From Pacificispira sp965223125 (GTDB lineage: Bacteria > Pseudomonadota > Alphaproteobacteria > UBA8366 > Aestuariispiraceae), in NCBI GenBank assembly GCA_965223125.1, contig OZ244984.1, positions 1,798,001-1,862,000 on the forward strand: 64,000 nt of DNA, read 5' to 3'. The position numbers and the translations under genes are program-made. Under the pieces are notes generated by a model that searched no databases, was not told the origin of the DNA, and saw nothing but the letters and a program-made list of their open reading frames with translations. Of this stretch, positions 54,452 to 62,870 are shown piece after piece (positions within the stretch are counted from its first letter, which is position 1; each line of letters starts with the position of its first letter).

Positions 54452-57217
54452 TCAATGCGCCTCCGCCCAGTTGGCACCGGTTCCTGCTTCGACGACCAGG
54501 GGGACGGAGAGGGTAAGGACGGGATCGGCGGCGGATTCCATGACCTGCTTCACACAGGCGATGGTGGCCTCGACGGCATCCGCTTTCGCCTCGAAGACCA
54601 GTTCGTCATGGACCTGCAGCAGCATCACCGCCTGATCGGTCAGGTCTGCCGCCGCCAGCGCACCTGGAATGCGGATCATCGCGCGTTTGATGATGTCCGC
54701 CGCCGTGCCCTGGATCGGGGCGTTGATCGACTGGCGCTCGGCGTAGTTCCGCATCATCGGGTTCTTGTCCAGGATCGTCGGGATATGGATGCGCCGCCCG
54801 AACAGAGTCTCCACACGCCCGTATTGGCGGCAGAAGGCGACGGTTTCGTCCATATAGGCGCGGATGCCCGGGAAACGCTCGAAATAGCGGTCAATGAAGG
54901 CCTGGGCTTCGCCCCGCGACACACCGATCTGATTGGCCAGGCCAAAGGCGGAAATGCCGTAGATGATGCCGAAATTGATTGCCTTAGCCTTGCGGCGGAT
55001 ATCGCCCGTCATCTCCGCCATCGGCACGTTGAAGACTTCCGACGCGGTGGCGGCGTGAATGTCCTGACCGTCGCGGAAGGCCTGGATCAGCGGTTCGATC
55101 CTTGCGACATGAGCAACCAGACGCAGTTCGATCTGGGAATAGTCCAGCGAGACCAGCACTGACCCTTCCGGTGCGACAAAGGCCTGGCGGATCTTGCGCC
55201 CTTCCTCCATGCGGATCGGGATGTTCTGGAGGTTCGGGTCAGTCGAACTCAGCCGCCCGGTCTGCGCGCCGGTCATCATGTAGGAGGTATGAACCCGGCC
55301 TGTGACGGGATGGATGTCTTCCGTCAGCGCATCCGTATAGGTGCTTTTCAGCTTCGCCAGCATGCGCCAGTCCAGTAGCTTCCCGACAATCGGATGGGCG
55401 TCGCGAAGCGGCTCCAGCGTATCGGAATTGGTTGAATAGGCTCCGGCTTTGGTCTTCTTGCCGCCCTTCAGGCCCAGTTCGTCGAACAGGACTTCGCCAA
55501 GCTGTTTGGGGGAACCGACATTGAATTCCCGTCCGGCATCGGTATGGATTGCCGCTTCCAGATCGGCAAGGCGGCGTCCGAAATCACTCGACATGCGGCG
55601 CAGGACCGTCGGATCGACCTTGATCCCGGTCCGCTCCATCGCTGTCAGCACAGGCACCAGCGGGCGCTCGATGGTTTCATAGACCGTGGTCAGCTTTTCT
55701 TCCAGCAGACGGGGCTTCAGCTTCTGCCAGAGGCGCAGCGTGATATCCGCATCTTCGGCGGCATAGTTGCAGGCCTGCTCCAGCGGGACCTGATCGAAGG
55801 TGATCTGGGACTTGCCCTTCCCCGCCACCTCGGAAAAGGCGATGGGCTTGTGATCGAGATGCCGTTCCGACAATTCGTCCATGCCATGACCATGCCTGCC
55901 ACCGTCCAGCACGAAGCTGATCAGCATGGTATCGTCGATGGGTCCGACCGCTATGCCTTCCTGGGCCAGCACGACCGCATCGTATTTGATATTCTGGCCG
56001 ATCTTCAGGGTGCCGGGATCCTCCAGCATCGGCTTCAGCAATTCCAGCGCCACGTCTTTCGGGATCTGTTTCGGGGTCTCCCCCACCGTATCGAAAATGT
56101 CGCCGCTGCCGCCCGGCGCGATATGGGCCAGCGGGATATAGCAGGCCGATCCCGCCTCCACGGCCATGGAGACGCCGACCAGTTTCGCCTGCATCTGGTT
56201 GACACTGGTGGTTTCGGTATCGACCGCGACCGTTCCGACCGCGACCGCTTTCGCGATCCAGGCCTTCAGTGCCTCGACATCCTGCACCAGATCGTAGTGC
56301 GAGTCAGTCGGGGTCGGCAGGGCTGCGGCCTGCTCCTTCGCACCGCCGACCTCGTTGCCATCGCTGATGCGGGCGATCAGGCGCTTGAAATCATTCGCCT
56401 GCAGGAAGGACATCAGCCGGTCCTTGTCAATCTCCTGCCGGATCAACTCGGTCAGCGGCACAGGCACATCGACATCGTCCTTCAGCGTCACCAACTGGCG
56501 GGAGATGCGGGCCTGATCGGCGAATTCGATCAGGCTTTCGCGGCGTTTGGGCTGCTTGATCTCGGATGCCCGCGCCAGCAGCGTGTCCAGATCACCGTAT
56601 TCGTTGATCAGTTGCGCGGCGGTCTTGATGCCGATTCCCGGCACGCCCGGCACATTGTCAGAGGAATCCCCGGCCAGCGACTGGACATCGACGACGCGGT
56701 TCGGTCCGACACCGAATTTCTCCATCACCTGATCATATTTGATTTCCACATTTTTCATCGGGTCCCACATGGTCACCTGATCGTCGACCAGTTGCATCAG
56801 GTCCTTGTCGGAGGAAACGACGGTGACCCGAGCGCCTAGCGCCTTTGCCTGCCGGGCATAGGTCGCAATCAGGTCGTCCGCTTCAAAGCCCTCCATCTGG
56901 ATTGCGGGCAGGCTCAGTGCCGCGACGGCTTCATGGATCAGCGGGAATTGCGGGATCAGTTCTTCCGGTGCATCCGGGCGGTGGCCCTTGTAGTCGGGAT
57001 AGATATCATTGCGGAAATTGATCCGCTTGGCATCGAAGATCACTGCGACATGGTCGGCATCGGTACGCTCGATCAGGTTCAGCAGCATGCCGGTCACACC
57101 GAATACGGCATTGGTCGGCGTCCCGTCAGCCCGGTTCATCGGCGGCAGGCCGAAGAAGGCGCGGAAAATATACCCCGATCCGTCAACGAGATAGAGGTGC
57201 TTGGGCGCGTCGGGCAT
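54452..57217 (-). CDS. polA: DNA polymerase I
   Basis: 921 residues from ATG 57217. The 5'-3' exonuclease (HLYLVDGSGYIFRAFF to about 290), a 3'-5' exonuclease with intact acidic motif AVDTETTS (about 350) and the polymerase (motif A VSLDYSQIELR, motif B RRKAKAINFGIIYG, motif C QVHDELVFE) are all present. It fills gaps and removes RNA primers. Longer in-frame starts run back through the hsp20 region and have no homology. It converges with the fusion gene, leaving only 10 bases. Confidence 0.96.
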   Translation of the reverse strand: MPDAPKHLYLVDGSGYIFRAFFGLPPMNRADGTPTNAVFGVTGMLLNLIERTDADHVAVIFDAKRINFRNDIYPDYKGHRPDAPEELIPQFPLIHEAVAALSLPAIQMEGFEADDLIATYARQAKALGARVTVVSSDKDLMQLVDDQVTMWDPMKNVEIKYDQVMEKFGVGPNRVVDVQSLAGDSSDNVPGVPGIGIKTAAQLINEYGDLDTLLARASEIKQPKRRESLIEFADQARISRQLVTLKDDVDVPVPLTELIRQEIDKDRLMSFLQANDFKRLIARISDGNEVGGAKEQAAALPTPTDSHYDLVQDVEALKAWIAKAVAVGTVAVDTETTSVNQMQAKLVGVSMAVEAGSACYIPLAHIAPGGSGDIFDTVGETPKQIPKDVALELLKPMLEDPGTLKIGQNIKYDAVVLAQEGIAVGPIDDTMLISFVLDGGRHGHGMDELSERHLDHKPIAFSEVAGKGKSQITFDQVPLEQACNYAAEDADITLRLWQKLKPRLLEEKLTTVYETIERPLVPVLTAMERTGIKVDPTVLRRMSSDFGRRLADLEAAIHTDAGREFNVGSPKQLGEVLFDELGLKGGKKTKAGAYSTNSDTLEPLRDAHPIVGKLLDWRMLAKLKSTYTDALTEDIHPVTGRVHTSYMMTGAQTGRLSSTDPNLQNIPIRMEEGRKIRQAFVAPEGSVLVSLDYSQIELRLVAHVARIEPLIQAFRDGQDIHAATASEVFNVPMAEMTGDIRRKAKAINFGIIYGISAFGLANQIGVSRGEAQAFIDRYFERFPGIRAYMDETVAFCRQYGRVETLFGRRIHIPTILDKNPMMRNYAERQSINAPIQGTAADIIKRAMIRIPGALAAADLTDQAVMLLQVHDELVFEAKADAVEATIACVKQVMESAADPVLTLSVPLVVEAGTGANWAEAH

Positions 57218-57303
57218 GGGGCGGAGCCTTGATCTTGTGGTGCGGAGGTGTCGATTGGAGGCGCAGTATGCCCGCCCCGTCCGGATCGGGAAATACCGCT
57301 GCG

Positions 57304-57332
57304 CTTGAATTTCCCCCGCATCCGCCCAAAAT
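57304..57332 (+). promoter_or_regulatory. Putative heat-shock promoter of hsp20
   Basis: CTTG (57304-57307), 18 bases, CCAAAAT (57326-57332). The -35 and the spacing are the same as in the clpB promoter; the -10 differs at two positions from CCCATAT. The leader would be about 75 bases. A second CTTGAATTT at 57387 is too near the start codon. Confidence 0.45.
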
Positions 57333-57415
57333 AAGGTCCATGAAGCCGTGATGCCTTGATGAGGGTCCGGCTCGGAAGATGGCGCTCGCTTGAATTTCGA
57401 TGAGGAGATAGCCCC

Positions 57416-57886
57416 ATGGCGCGCATGACGCTGTTCAACAGCCCCCTGTTGCTTGGATTCGATGAGATCGAACGGACTCTTGATCGGGTTGCCAAAATGT
57501 CTTCGGACGGGTATCCCCCGTATAATATCGAGCAACTGGACGAAGACTGTCTGCGCATTACTCTTGCTGTCGCCGGATTTTCGGAAGATGACCTGACGAT
57601 TCAGCGCGAGGATGACCAACTGGTCGTGATCGGGCGGCAGGCGATGGCGGAGAATGCTCCGGAACGGGTCTTCCTGCATCGCGGGATCGCCGCGCGCCAA
57701 TTCCAGCGCCGCTTTGTGCTGGCCGAGGGAATTGAGATCGAAGGGGCGAGTCTGAGTAACGGTCTGCTGGATATTGACCTGCGGCGTCCGAAACCGGAAA
57801 CCAGGGTACAGAAGATCGCAATCAACGCAGCGGCTACCGGGAAGTCGGGCCGCATGACAAGGATGCTGGATGTAGAGGATGTCTGA
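57416..57886 (+). CDS. Small heat-shock protein, Hsp20/IbpA-like
   Basis: 156 residues. PPYNIEQLDEDCLRITLAVAGFSEDDLTI opens the alpha-crystallin domain, and ASLSNGLLDIDLRRPKPE carries the A-x-x-x-n-G-v-L motif. The C-terminus lacks a clear I-x-I oligomerisation motif. It is divergent from polA. ATG 57416 is preceded by GAGGAG. A DUF1150 gene follows, the usual alphaproteobacterial pair. Confidence 0.93.
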   Translation: MARMTLFNSPLLLGFDEIERTLDRVAKMSSDGYPPYNIEQLDEDCLRITLAVAGFSEDDLTIQREDDQLVVIGRQAMAENAPERVFLHRGIAARQFQRRFVLAEGIEIEGASLSNGLLDIDLRRPKPETRVQKIAINAAATGKSGRMTRMLDVEDV

Positions 57887-57887
57887 T

Positions 57888-58115
57888 ATGGAAGATCGGG
57901 AAATTGAATATGAGGATCTGAAAACCCTGACCGCCGCGCAACTGGCGGGGCTGGGCAATGGCCATGTCGGCTATATCCGCGAGATCGAAACGGATGAAGG
58001 CATCCAGTACGAGCTCTATGGGGCCGATGGCAGCCAGCTTGCCACTGCCGAAACCGAAGCCGCCGCCCTGTTTGCCGCCGAGCATCTGGAACTGGAACCG
58101 GTCACCCTGCACTGA
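57888..58115 (+). CDS. DUF1150 protein
   Basis: 75 residues, acidic. The pattern YEDLKTLTAAQLAGLGNGHVGYIREI is typical of the DUF1150 family, which travels with Hsp20 genes. The ATG at 57888 has GAGG nine bases upstream; the one at 57879 overlaps the hsp20 stop and abuts the ribosome site. Function unknown. Confidence 0.85.
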   Translation: MEDREIEYEDLKTLTAAQLAGLGNGHVGYIREIETDEGIQYELYGADGSQLATAETEAAALFAAEHLELEPVTLH

Positions 58116-58185
58116 TCCGCCTGCTGATTGCGGATGGTAATCTGATCTGGTCGGAATACGATAGTCACTTGTCTTAAAAAAACTC

Positions 58186-58216
58186 AAAGCCACCGGGATT
58201 GACCCGGTGGCTTTTT
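58186..58216. terminator. Bidirectional Rho-independent terminator
   Basis: AAAGCCACCGGG (58186-58197), loop ATTGA, CCCGGTGGCTTT (58203-58214) with T residues after it. On the other strand a T-run (complement of the A-rich bases at 58176-58182) follows as well. It sits between the convergent hsp20-DUF1150 and infC units and can serve both. Confidence 0.9.
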
Positions 58217-58267
58217 AAGTTGGGCATCTGATGGTTCCCGACGGAAGGTCCGACGGGGTGGGCTTAG

Positions 58268-58312
58268 AGCAAATCCCAAACAGACGGAATCGTCTGCGAC
58301 GACGTATTTGCT
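58268..58312. repeat. Nested palindromic repeat element, part 1
   Basis: Outer arms AGCAAAT (58268-58274) and ATTTGCT (58306-58312) enclose an inner pair AGACG/CGTCT (58282-58286 and 58291-58295). With the next element it makes a composite of about 100 bases that resembles intergenic palindromic repeats of alphaproteobacteria. Confidence 0.6.
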
Positions 58313-58325
58313 GAAATAACAAAGG

Positions 58326-58369
58326 CTAGAGCATCATGAGTGAGCTCATGCGAACGCATGATGCTCTAG
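58326..58369. repeat. Palindromic repeat element, part 2, overlapping the infC stop codon
   Basis: CTAGAGCATCATG (58326-58338) and CATGATGCTCTAG (58357-58369) are perfect 13-bp arms around an 18-base core. The infC stop codon TAG lies within the right arm. The same TAGAGCATnATG/CATnATGCTCTA frame is known from dispersed alphaproteobacterial repeats. Confidence 0.7.
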
Positions 58370-58902
58370 CGCGGTGCCAGTACCATGACCATCTGACGGC
58401 CTTCAAGGTTCGGGTACATCTCGACCTTGGTCTTTTCCTCCATCTCCGCTTTCACGCGGTTCAGGACGTCCAGGCCCAGATTCTGGTGCGCCATTTCACG
58501 ACCCCGGAACCGGAGTGTGACCTTTACCTTGTCGCCCTCGTCGATGAACTTGTGCAGCGAGCGCATTTTGACCTCGTAGTCATGCTGCTCGATATTGGGT
58601 CGGAATTTGATTTCCTTGACCTCAATGACCTTCTGCTTCTTGCGGGCTTCGTTCTTGCGCTTCTGGTTCTCGTACTTGAACTTGCCATAGTCGAGGAACT
58701 TGCAGACAGGCGGATCGGCATTTGGAGAAATCTCAACCAAATCAAGACCAGCCTCTGCGGCCATGCGGATGCCTTCATCCGGGGTGAGAACGCCGATCTG
58801 TTCGCCTTCCGCGCCGATGACGCGAACTTCCCGCGCGGTGATTTCCTCGTTGACGCGGGGGCCCTCCTTGTTGCTGGGAGGTGCGTAGTGGGGTCTGCGT
58901 AT
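58366..58902 (-). CDS. infC: Translation initiation factor IF-3 with ATA start
   Basis: 178 residues when started at ATA (58902-58900), which is full family length. From there it reads RRPHYAPPSNKEGPRVNEEI, the normal alphaproteobacterial IF-3 N-terminus. GAGGAGG sits five bases upstream. The first in-frame ATG would lose the N-terminal domain (46 residues). infC genes normally use rare starts (often ATT) so that IF-3, which rejects such codons, limits its own synthesis. The linker and C-terminal domain (KEIKFRPNIEQHDYEVK, GREMAHQNLG) are intact. thrS lies upstream by 91 bases, as in many bacteria. Confidence 0.93.
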   Translation of the reverse strand: MRRPHYAPPSNKEGPRVNEEITAREVRVIGAEGEQIGVLTPDEGIRMAAEAGLDLVEISPNADPPVCKFLDYGKFKYENQKRKNEARKKQKVIEVKEIKFRPNIEQHDYEVKMRSLHKFIDEGDKVKVTLRFRGREMAHQNLGLDVLNRVKAEMEEKTKVEMYPNLEGRQMVMVLAPR

Positions 58903-58993
58903 TGGAGCCTCCTCAACCGATTGTTCGGTCGCTGTCGTTAATGGTCATTTCTACTCTGCATCAGAGCCGCGCATTCCGTTCGATTTCTGACCC

Positions 58994-60946
58994 TCAGGCC
59001 GTACCAGTTGGCATACGCGCTTCTCTCTCTAGGATATGGATTGCGTCGTCAAGCGCAAGGATTTCCTGATCCTTGCCGCCAAGACGCCGCAGCGCCACCG
59101 TTCCTTCCTCCTGCTCGCGCTTGCCGACGACCAGCACGGCGGGAATTTTCTGCATCGACAATTCCCGGATCTTGAGATTGATCTTCTCATTCCGCGTATC
59201 GCTCTGCGCCCGCAGGCCCGCTGCCTTCAGCTTCGAGAGTACTTCGGCAGCATAGCCATCAGCATCATTGGTGATCGTCGCGACCACCGCCTGCACCGGG
59301 GCCAGCCAGATCGGGAACCTGCCTGAATACTGCTCGATCAGAATGCCGATAAACCGCTCGAAAGAGCCCAGGATCGCGCGGTGCAGCATGACCGGGCGAT
59401 AACGGTTGCCGTCTTCCGCCATATAGGTGGCGTCCAGCCGCTCGGGCAGCACGAAATCCACCTGCAGCGTGCCGCATTGCCAGTCACGGCCGATGGCGTC
59501 GCGCAGCACGAATTCCAGCTTCGGCCCATAGAAGGCACCCTCGCCGGGATTGAGCGTATAGGCCGCGCCCGCCGCTTCCGTTGCCGCTTTCAGCGCTGCT
59601 TCGGCCTTGTCCCAGGTCGCATCGGACCCGGCCCGCACCGCCGGACGGTCGGAGAATTTGATGCGGAATTCCTCAAACCCGAAATCGCGGTAGATCGAGG
59701 ACAGCAGGGCGATGAAATCCCGCGTCTCCGCCTCGATCTGATCTTCGGTGCAGAAGATATGCGCATCATCCTGCGTAAACGCGCGAACCCGCATGATCCC
59801 GTGCAGTGCGCCCGACGGTTCGTAGCGGTGGCAGGAGCCGAATTCCGCCATGCGCAGCGGCAGGTCGCGATAGGATTTGATGCCCTGGCGGAAGACCTGG
59901 ACATGGCCGGGACAGTTCATCGGTTTCAGCGCCAGCATGCGGCGGTTCTGACCGCCATCGGAATCCGTCTCGACCTCGTCCACCTCGGCGATGAACATAT
60001 GATCACGGAACTTGTCCCAATGGCCAGACTTCTCCCACAGCGCACGGTCGACGAGCTGCGGCGTCTTCACCTCGACATAACCCGCATCCTCCAGCCGTGC
60101 GCGCATATAGCGCTCACAGGCGCGGTAGACGGCCCAGCCCTTCGGGTGCCAGAAGACCGATCCGCGCGCTTCTTCCTGCATATGGAACAGGTCGAGTTCC
60201 CGTCCGATCTTGCGGTGATCGCGCTTTTCCGCCTCTTCAATGCGATGCAGATGCGCCTTCAACTCCTTCTCGTCACGCCAGGCCGTGCCATAGATGCGCT
60301 GGAGCTGCGGATTTCGCGCATCACCGCGCCAATAGGCACCGGCGAGACGCAACAGCTTGAACGCCTTGCCCAGACGCCCGGTCGAGGGCAGATGCGGGCC
60401 GCGGCACAGGTCGATCCAGTCGCCCTGGCGGTACATGCTGATCTCTTCGCCTTCGGGCAGTTCGTGCACCCATTCGGCCTTGAAGCTCTCGCCCTTCTGC
60501 TGGAAGAAATCGGCGACCTGCGCGCGGGTCCAGACCTCGCGCACGATCGGTACGTCGCGGTCGACGATGTCCTGCATCCGCGCTTCAATGGCCGCAAAAT
60601 CCTCGGTGGAGAACGGCTCTTCGCGATGAAAATCGTAGTAGAAACCGTCTTCGGTCGAGGGGCCGAAGGTGATCTGCGTGCCGGGATAGAGTTCCTGTAC
60701 CGCCATCGCCAGCACATGGGCGGCATCGTGGCGGATCAGTTCCAGGGCCGCCTCGTCCTGGCGGCGGATCAGTTCCAGCTTCGCATCGCGTTCAATGGGT
60801 CGGTTCAGATCCCAGTCCTGACCGTCGACGCGGGCCAGCACGGCGGCCTTTGCAAGGCCGGGGCCGATCTCGCTTGCCACATGCAGTGCCGTGATCGGGC
60901 CTGGATAGGATTTCACGCTGCCATCGGGGAGGGTAATCGTAACCAT
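58994..60946 (-). CDS. thrS: Threonyl-tRNA synthetase
   Basis: 650 residues from ATG 60946. TGS domain (MVTITLPDGSVKSYPG), editing domain with HDAAHVLAMA, and a class II catalytic core with KPMNCPGHVQVF (zinc Cys) and FGSCHRYEPSGALHG. AAGGAG sits nine bases upstream; an ATG three codons earlier abuts it. It charges tRNA-Thr. No T-box was found in the leader. Confidence 0.96.
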   Translation of the reverse strand: MVTITLPDGSVKSYPGPITALHVASEIGPGLAKAAVLARVDGQDWDLNRPIERDAKLELIRRQDEAALELIRHDAAHVLAMAVQELYPGTQITFGPSTEDGFYYDFHREEPFSTEDFAAIEARMQDIVDRDVPIVREVWTRAQVADFFQQKGESFKAEWVHELPEGEEISMYRQGDWIDLCRGPHLPSTGRLGKAFKLLRLAGAYWRGDARNPQLQRIYGTAWRDEKELKAHLHRIEEAEKRDHRKIGRELDLFHMQEEARGSVFWHPKGWAVYRACERYMRARLEDAGYVEVKTPQLVDRALWEKSGHWDKFRDHMFIAEVDEVETDSDGGQNRRMLALKPMNCPGHVQVFRQGIKSYRDLPLRMAEFGSCHRYEPSGALHGIMRVRAFTQDDAHIFCTEDQIEAETRDFIALLSSIYRDFGFEEFRIKFSDRPAVRAGSDATWDKAEAALKAATEAAGAAYTLNPGEGAFYGPKLEFVLRDAIGRDWQCGTLQVDFVLPERLDATYMAEDGNRYRPVMLHRAILGSFERFIGILIEQYSGRFPIWLAPVQAVVATITNDADGYAAEVLSKLKAAGLRAQSDTRNEKINLKIRELSMQKIPAVLVVGKREQEEGTVALRRLGGKDQEILALDDAIHILEREARMPTGTA

Positions 60947-61187
60947 TTTCGTCATCTCCTTCTGGGGTCCCGTCCACCAAACGGGGACCGCTTCCGGATC
61001 GTGGGTATCTCGGCCTTGCTCCTTGGGAAGGGCCGCCCCCACAACCTGTCACGCAGTCTGTTCCGGCATCGCCTCGCCCCAACCAAGGGCGGCTTGTCGA
61101 TGTCGCTCTACACATTCGCAATGGCGCGGGGTTTACCGCAAGTCCTTCATTGGGGCAAGGGGGCAGGCAAAGTCCGACTCGCCTAAA

Positions 61188-61820
61188 TCATTCAGGCCCG
61201 TCCGGATCGCGCCCGGGCCGGGACTTATAGGGCGGAAAAGACCAGTCAAAAAGCAGTGCCCCGCTCCGGACCCCGAGTGCGAGAAGGAAGCCGAATCCGG
61301 CCGCTACGGAAAGCCCCATGCCAACGCCAACGGCGGACACGAAAGCCACGGCGCCCACCATTGCCGCCGTTACATAGATATCCCGCCTCAGGAGAACGGA
61401 GGGCTCTCCTGCCAGCACATCCCGCAGGATTCCCCCCAGTGTACCGGTCATCATACCCATTATCACCGCAACGGTCGCGGACTCCGTCACGATAAGCCCC
61501 TTATACGCTCCAAAGACCCCATAGGCCGACAAAGCCACGGCGTCGAGCCACAGCAGCAGGCGATATCTGGATTCAATCAGATGGGCCGTAAAATACACTG
61601 CAATGGCGGTTGCCGCACAGACCAGAACATAGACGTTCTGCCCTATCCAGAAGACCGGAACGTCAAGAATAAGATCGCGAACGGTGCCACCACCAATGCC
61701 TGTCAACACGCCCAGAAACAGAAACCCGATTATGTCGAGCTGCTTGCGTGACGCCGCCAGAGCCCCCGTCGCAGAGAATAGCGCAACACCTGCATAGTCC
61801 AATAATGCAACCGGATCCAT
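61188..61820 (-). CDS. TRIC-type (UPF0126/YicG) membrane protein
   Basis: 210 residues with seven hydrophobic segments and the two glycine-rich repeats TGIGGGTVRDLIL and TGTLGGILRDVLAGE. TRIC relatives are cation channels; some bacterial members carry other small solutes such as glycine. It is the last backbone gene before the right accessory segment. Confidence 0.9.
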   Translation of the reverse strand: MDPVALLDYAGVALFSATGALAASRKQLDIIGFLFLGVLTGIGGGTVRDLILDVPVFWIGQNVYVLVCAATAIAVYFTAHLIESRYRLLLWLDAVALSAYGVFGAYKGLIVTESATVAVIMGMMTGTLGGILRDVLAGEPSVLLRRDIYVTAAMVGAVAFVSAVGVGMGLSVAAGFGFLLALGVRSGALLFDWSFPPYKSRPGRDPDGPE

Positions 61821-62068
61821 TTCTGTACGCCTCGCCTGACCGGTGGATCGTCAAGAATGGCGATTCCCCCGAGGATGTCCTGGTACATGCTAGATACGCA
61901 TATGGGTAAGGTTGTCTAATCAAGTATACTGCACTCAACTTGCATTAATGCAAGAGAATGAAATTTATAGTGCAACAAACATACTTTTCTTTTATGATTA
62001 ATACCTTAAAATACCCTTCAACATAATGTTCATATATAACTGAGGCAAAATATGTCGCATACTACCGT
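61821..62068. other. AT-rich gap at the backbone/island border
   Basis: The base composition falls sharply here, with many A/T runs, in contrast with the GC-rich genes to the left. It holds a 16-bp palindrome and the broken 5' end of the recombinase gene. It contains no other coding region that I can support. Confidence 0.6.
61939..61954. repeat. Perfect 16-bp palindrome upstream of the recombinase
   Basis: CTTGCATTAATGCAAG is its own reverse complement. It is framed by TGCACT (61930-61935) and AGTGCA further right, which form an outer inverted pair. It may be an operator or crossover site of the recombinase located about 110 bases downstream. Confidence 0.6.
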
Positions 62069-62725
62069 GTGAGCACACAGAAACAGGATAAATCTGGCCT
62101 TGGTCTTGAGGCGCAACGCTCAGCAATCACTCAGCATCTAAATATTAGTCCTACGAAGCTAGTAGCTGAGTTCACCGAGATCGAAAGCGGCTGCAGGACT
62201 GACCACCCTGAACTTGCTCAAGCGCTAGCGACTTGTCGTCGGCACGGAGCGACGCTGATCGTCGCTAAGCTGGATCGGCTAGCGCGGAACGTCGAGTTCA
62301 CCGCACGGCTCATGAACAGCGGTGTAGAATTCCTGTGCTGCGACAACCCGCACGCCAATCGCCTCACCATCCATATCCTGGCAGCTATGGCGGAGTACGA
62401 GCGGGAGCAGATCAGTCAACGCACCAAGGCCGGGTTGGCTGCGGCGAAGGCTCGGGGTGTGAACCTCGGTACAAAATCGAACCTCACGACCGAGGCACGT
62501 GCCAAGGGTGTTGTCGCCGCGTCGGAGGCTCGGTCTCGATTTGCAGACGAGCGGGCAAAGGACCTGGAGAACGTCATTTGTGAGATTAAGCGGGACGGCT
62601 GTTCAACTGACTACGCGATTGCCGCTGCGTTGAATGATCGACGCGAACCAACATTAAGTGGAAGCGGGAAATGGTATCCAGCAACAGTATCACGGTTGGT
62701 TAAGCGGTTCGGGCACGACTGCTGA
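62069..62725 (+). CDS. Serine recombinase (resolvase/invertase family), 5' end abnormal
   Basis: 218 residues if started at GTG 62069, where the protein begins STQKQDKSGLGLEAQ. The in-frame sequence continues upstream as YVAYYRV, the missing first beta strand with the catalytic Ser of the VST motif, but that part has no ATG/GTG/TTG; ATA (62036) would give TEAKYVAYYRVST. An out-of-frame ATG at 62052 becomes in-frame if one G is added. The remainder is intact: KLDRLARNVEF, AMAEYEREQISQRTKAGLAAAKARG, and a C-terminal helix-turn-helix. It may be decayed, or start at ATA. Confidence 0.75.
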   Translation: MSTQKQDKSGLGLEAQRSAITQHLNISPTKLVAEFTEIESGCRTDHPELAQALATCRRHGATLIVAKLDRLARNVEFTARLMNSGVEFLCCDNPHANRLTIHILAAMAEYEREQISQRTKAGLAAAKARGVNLGTKSNLTTEARAKGVVAASEARSRFADERAKDLENVICEIKRDGCSTDYAIAAALNDRREPTLSGSGKWYPATVSRLVKRFGHDC

Positions 62726-62870
62726 GAAAATGTACGTGTTTGGACTTTCGTCGGATACTAAAGTTGGTATGGCGCCATGGAGTTCTGGAGACCTTAGCGT
62801 ACAGGAAAAAGAAGTCTGAAAATCTCGGCGTGCTACCTCTACCGATAACGACTGAAGCAACCCCGGTTCT

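Noticed and set aside
57217..57958. N-terminal extension of PolA through the hsp20 region
   Set aside because: Normal PolA begins at 57217 and hsp20 is clear on the opposite strand, so the extension is only an open frame.
60947..61187. T-box or attenuator in the thrS leader
   Set aside because: No T-box sequence and no Thr-rich leader peptide can be seen; T-boxes are not expected in this group.
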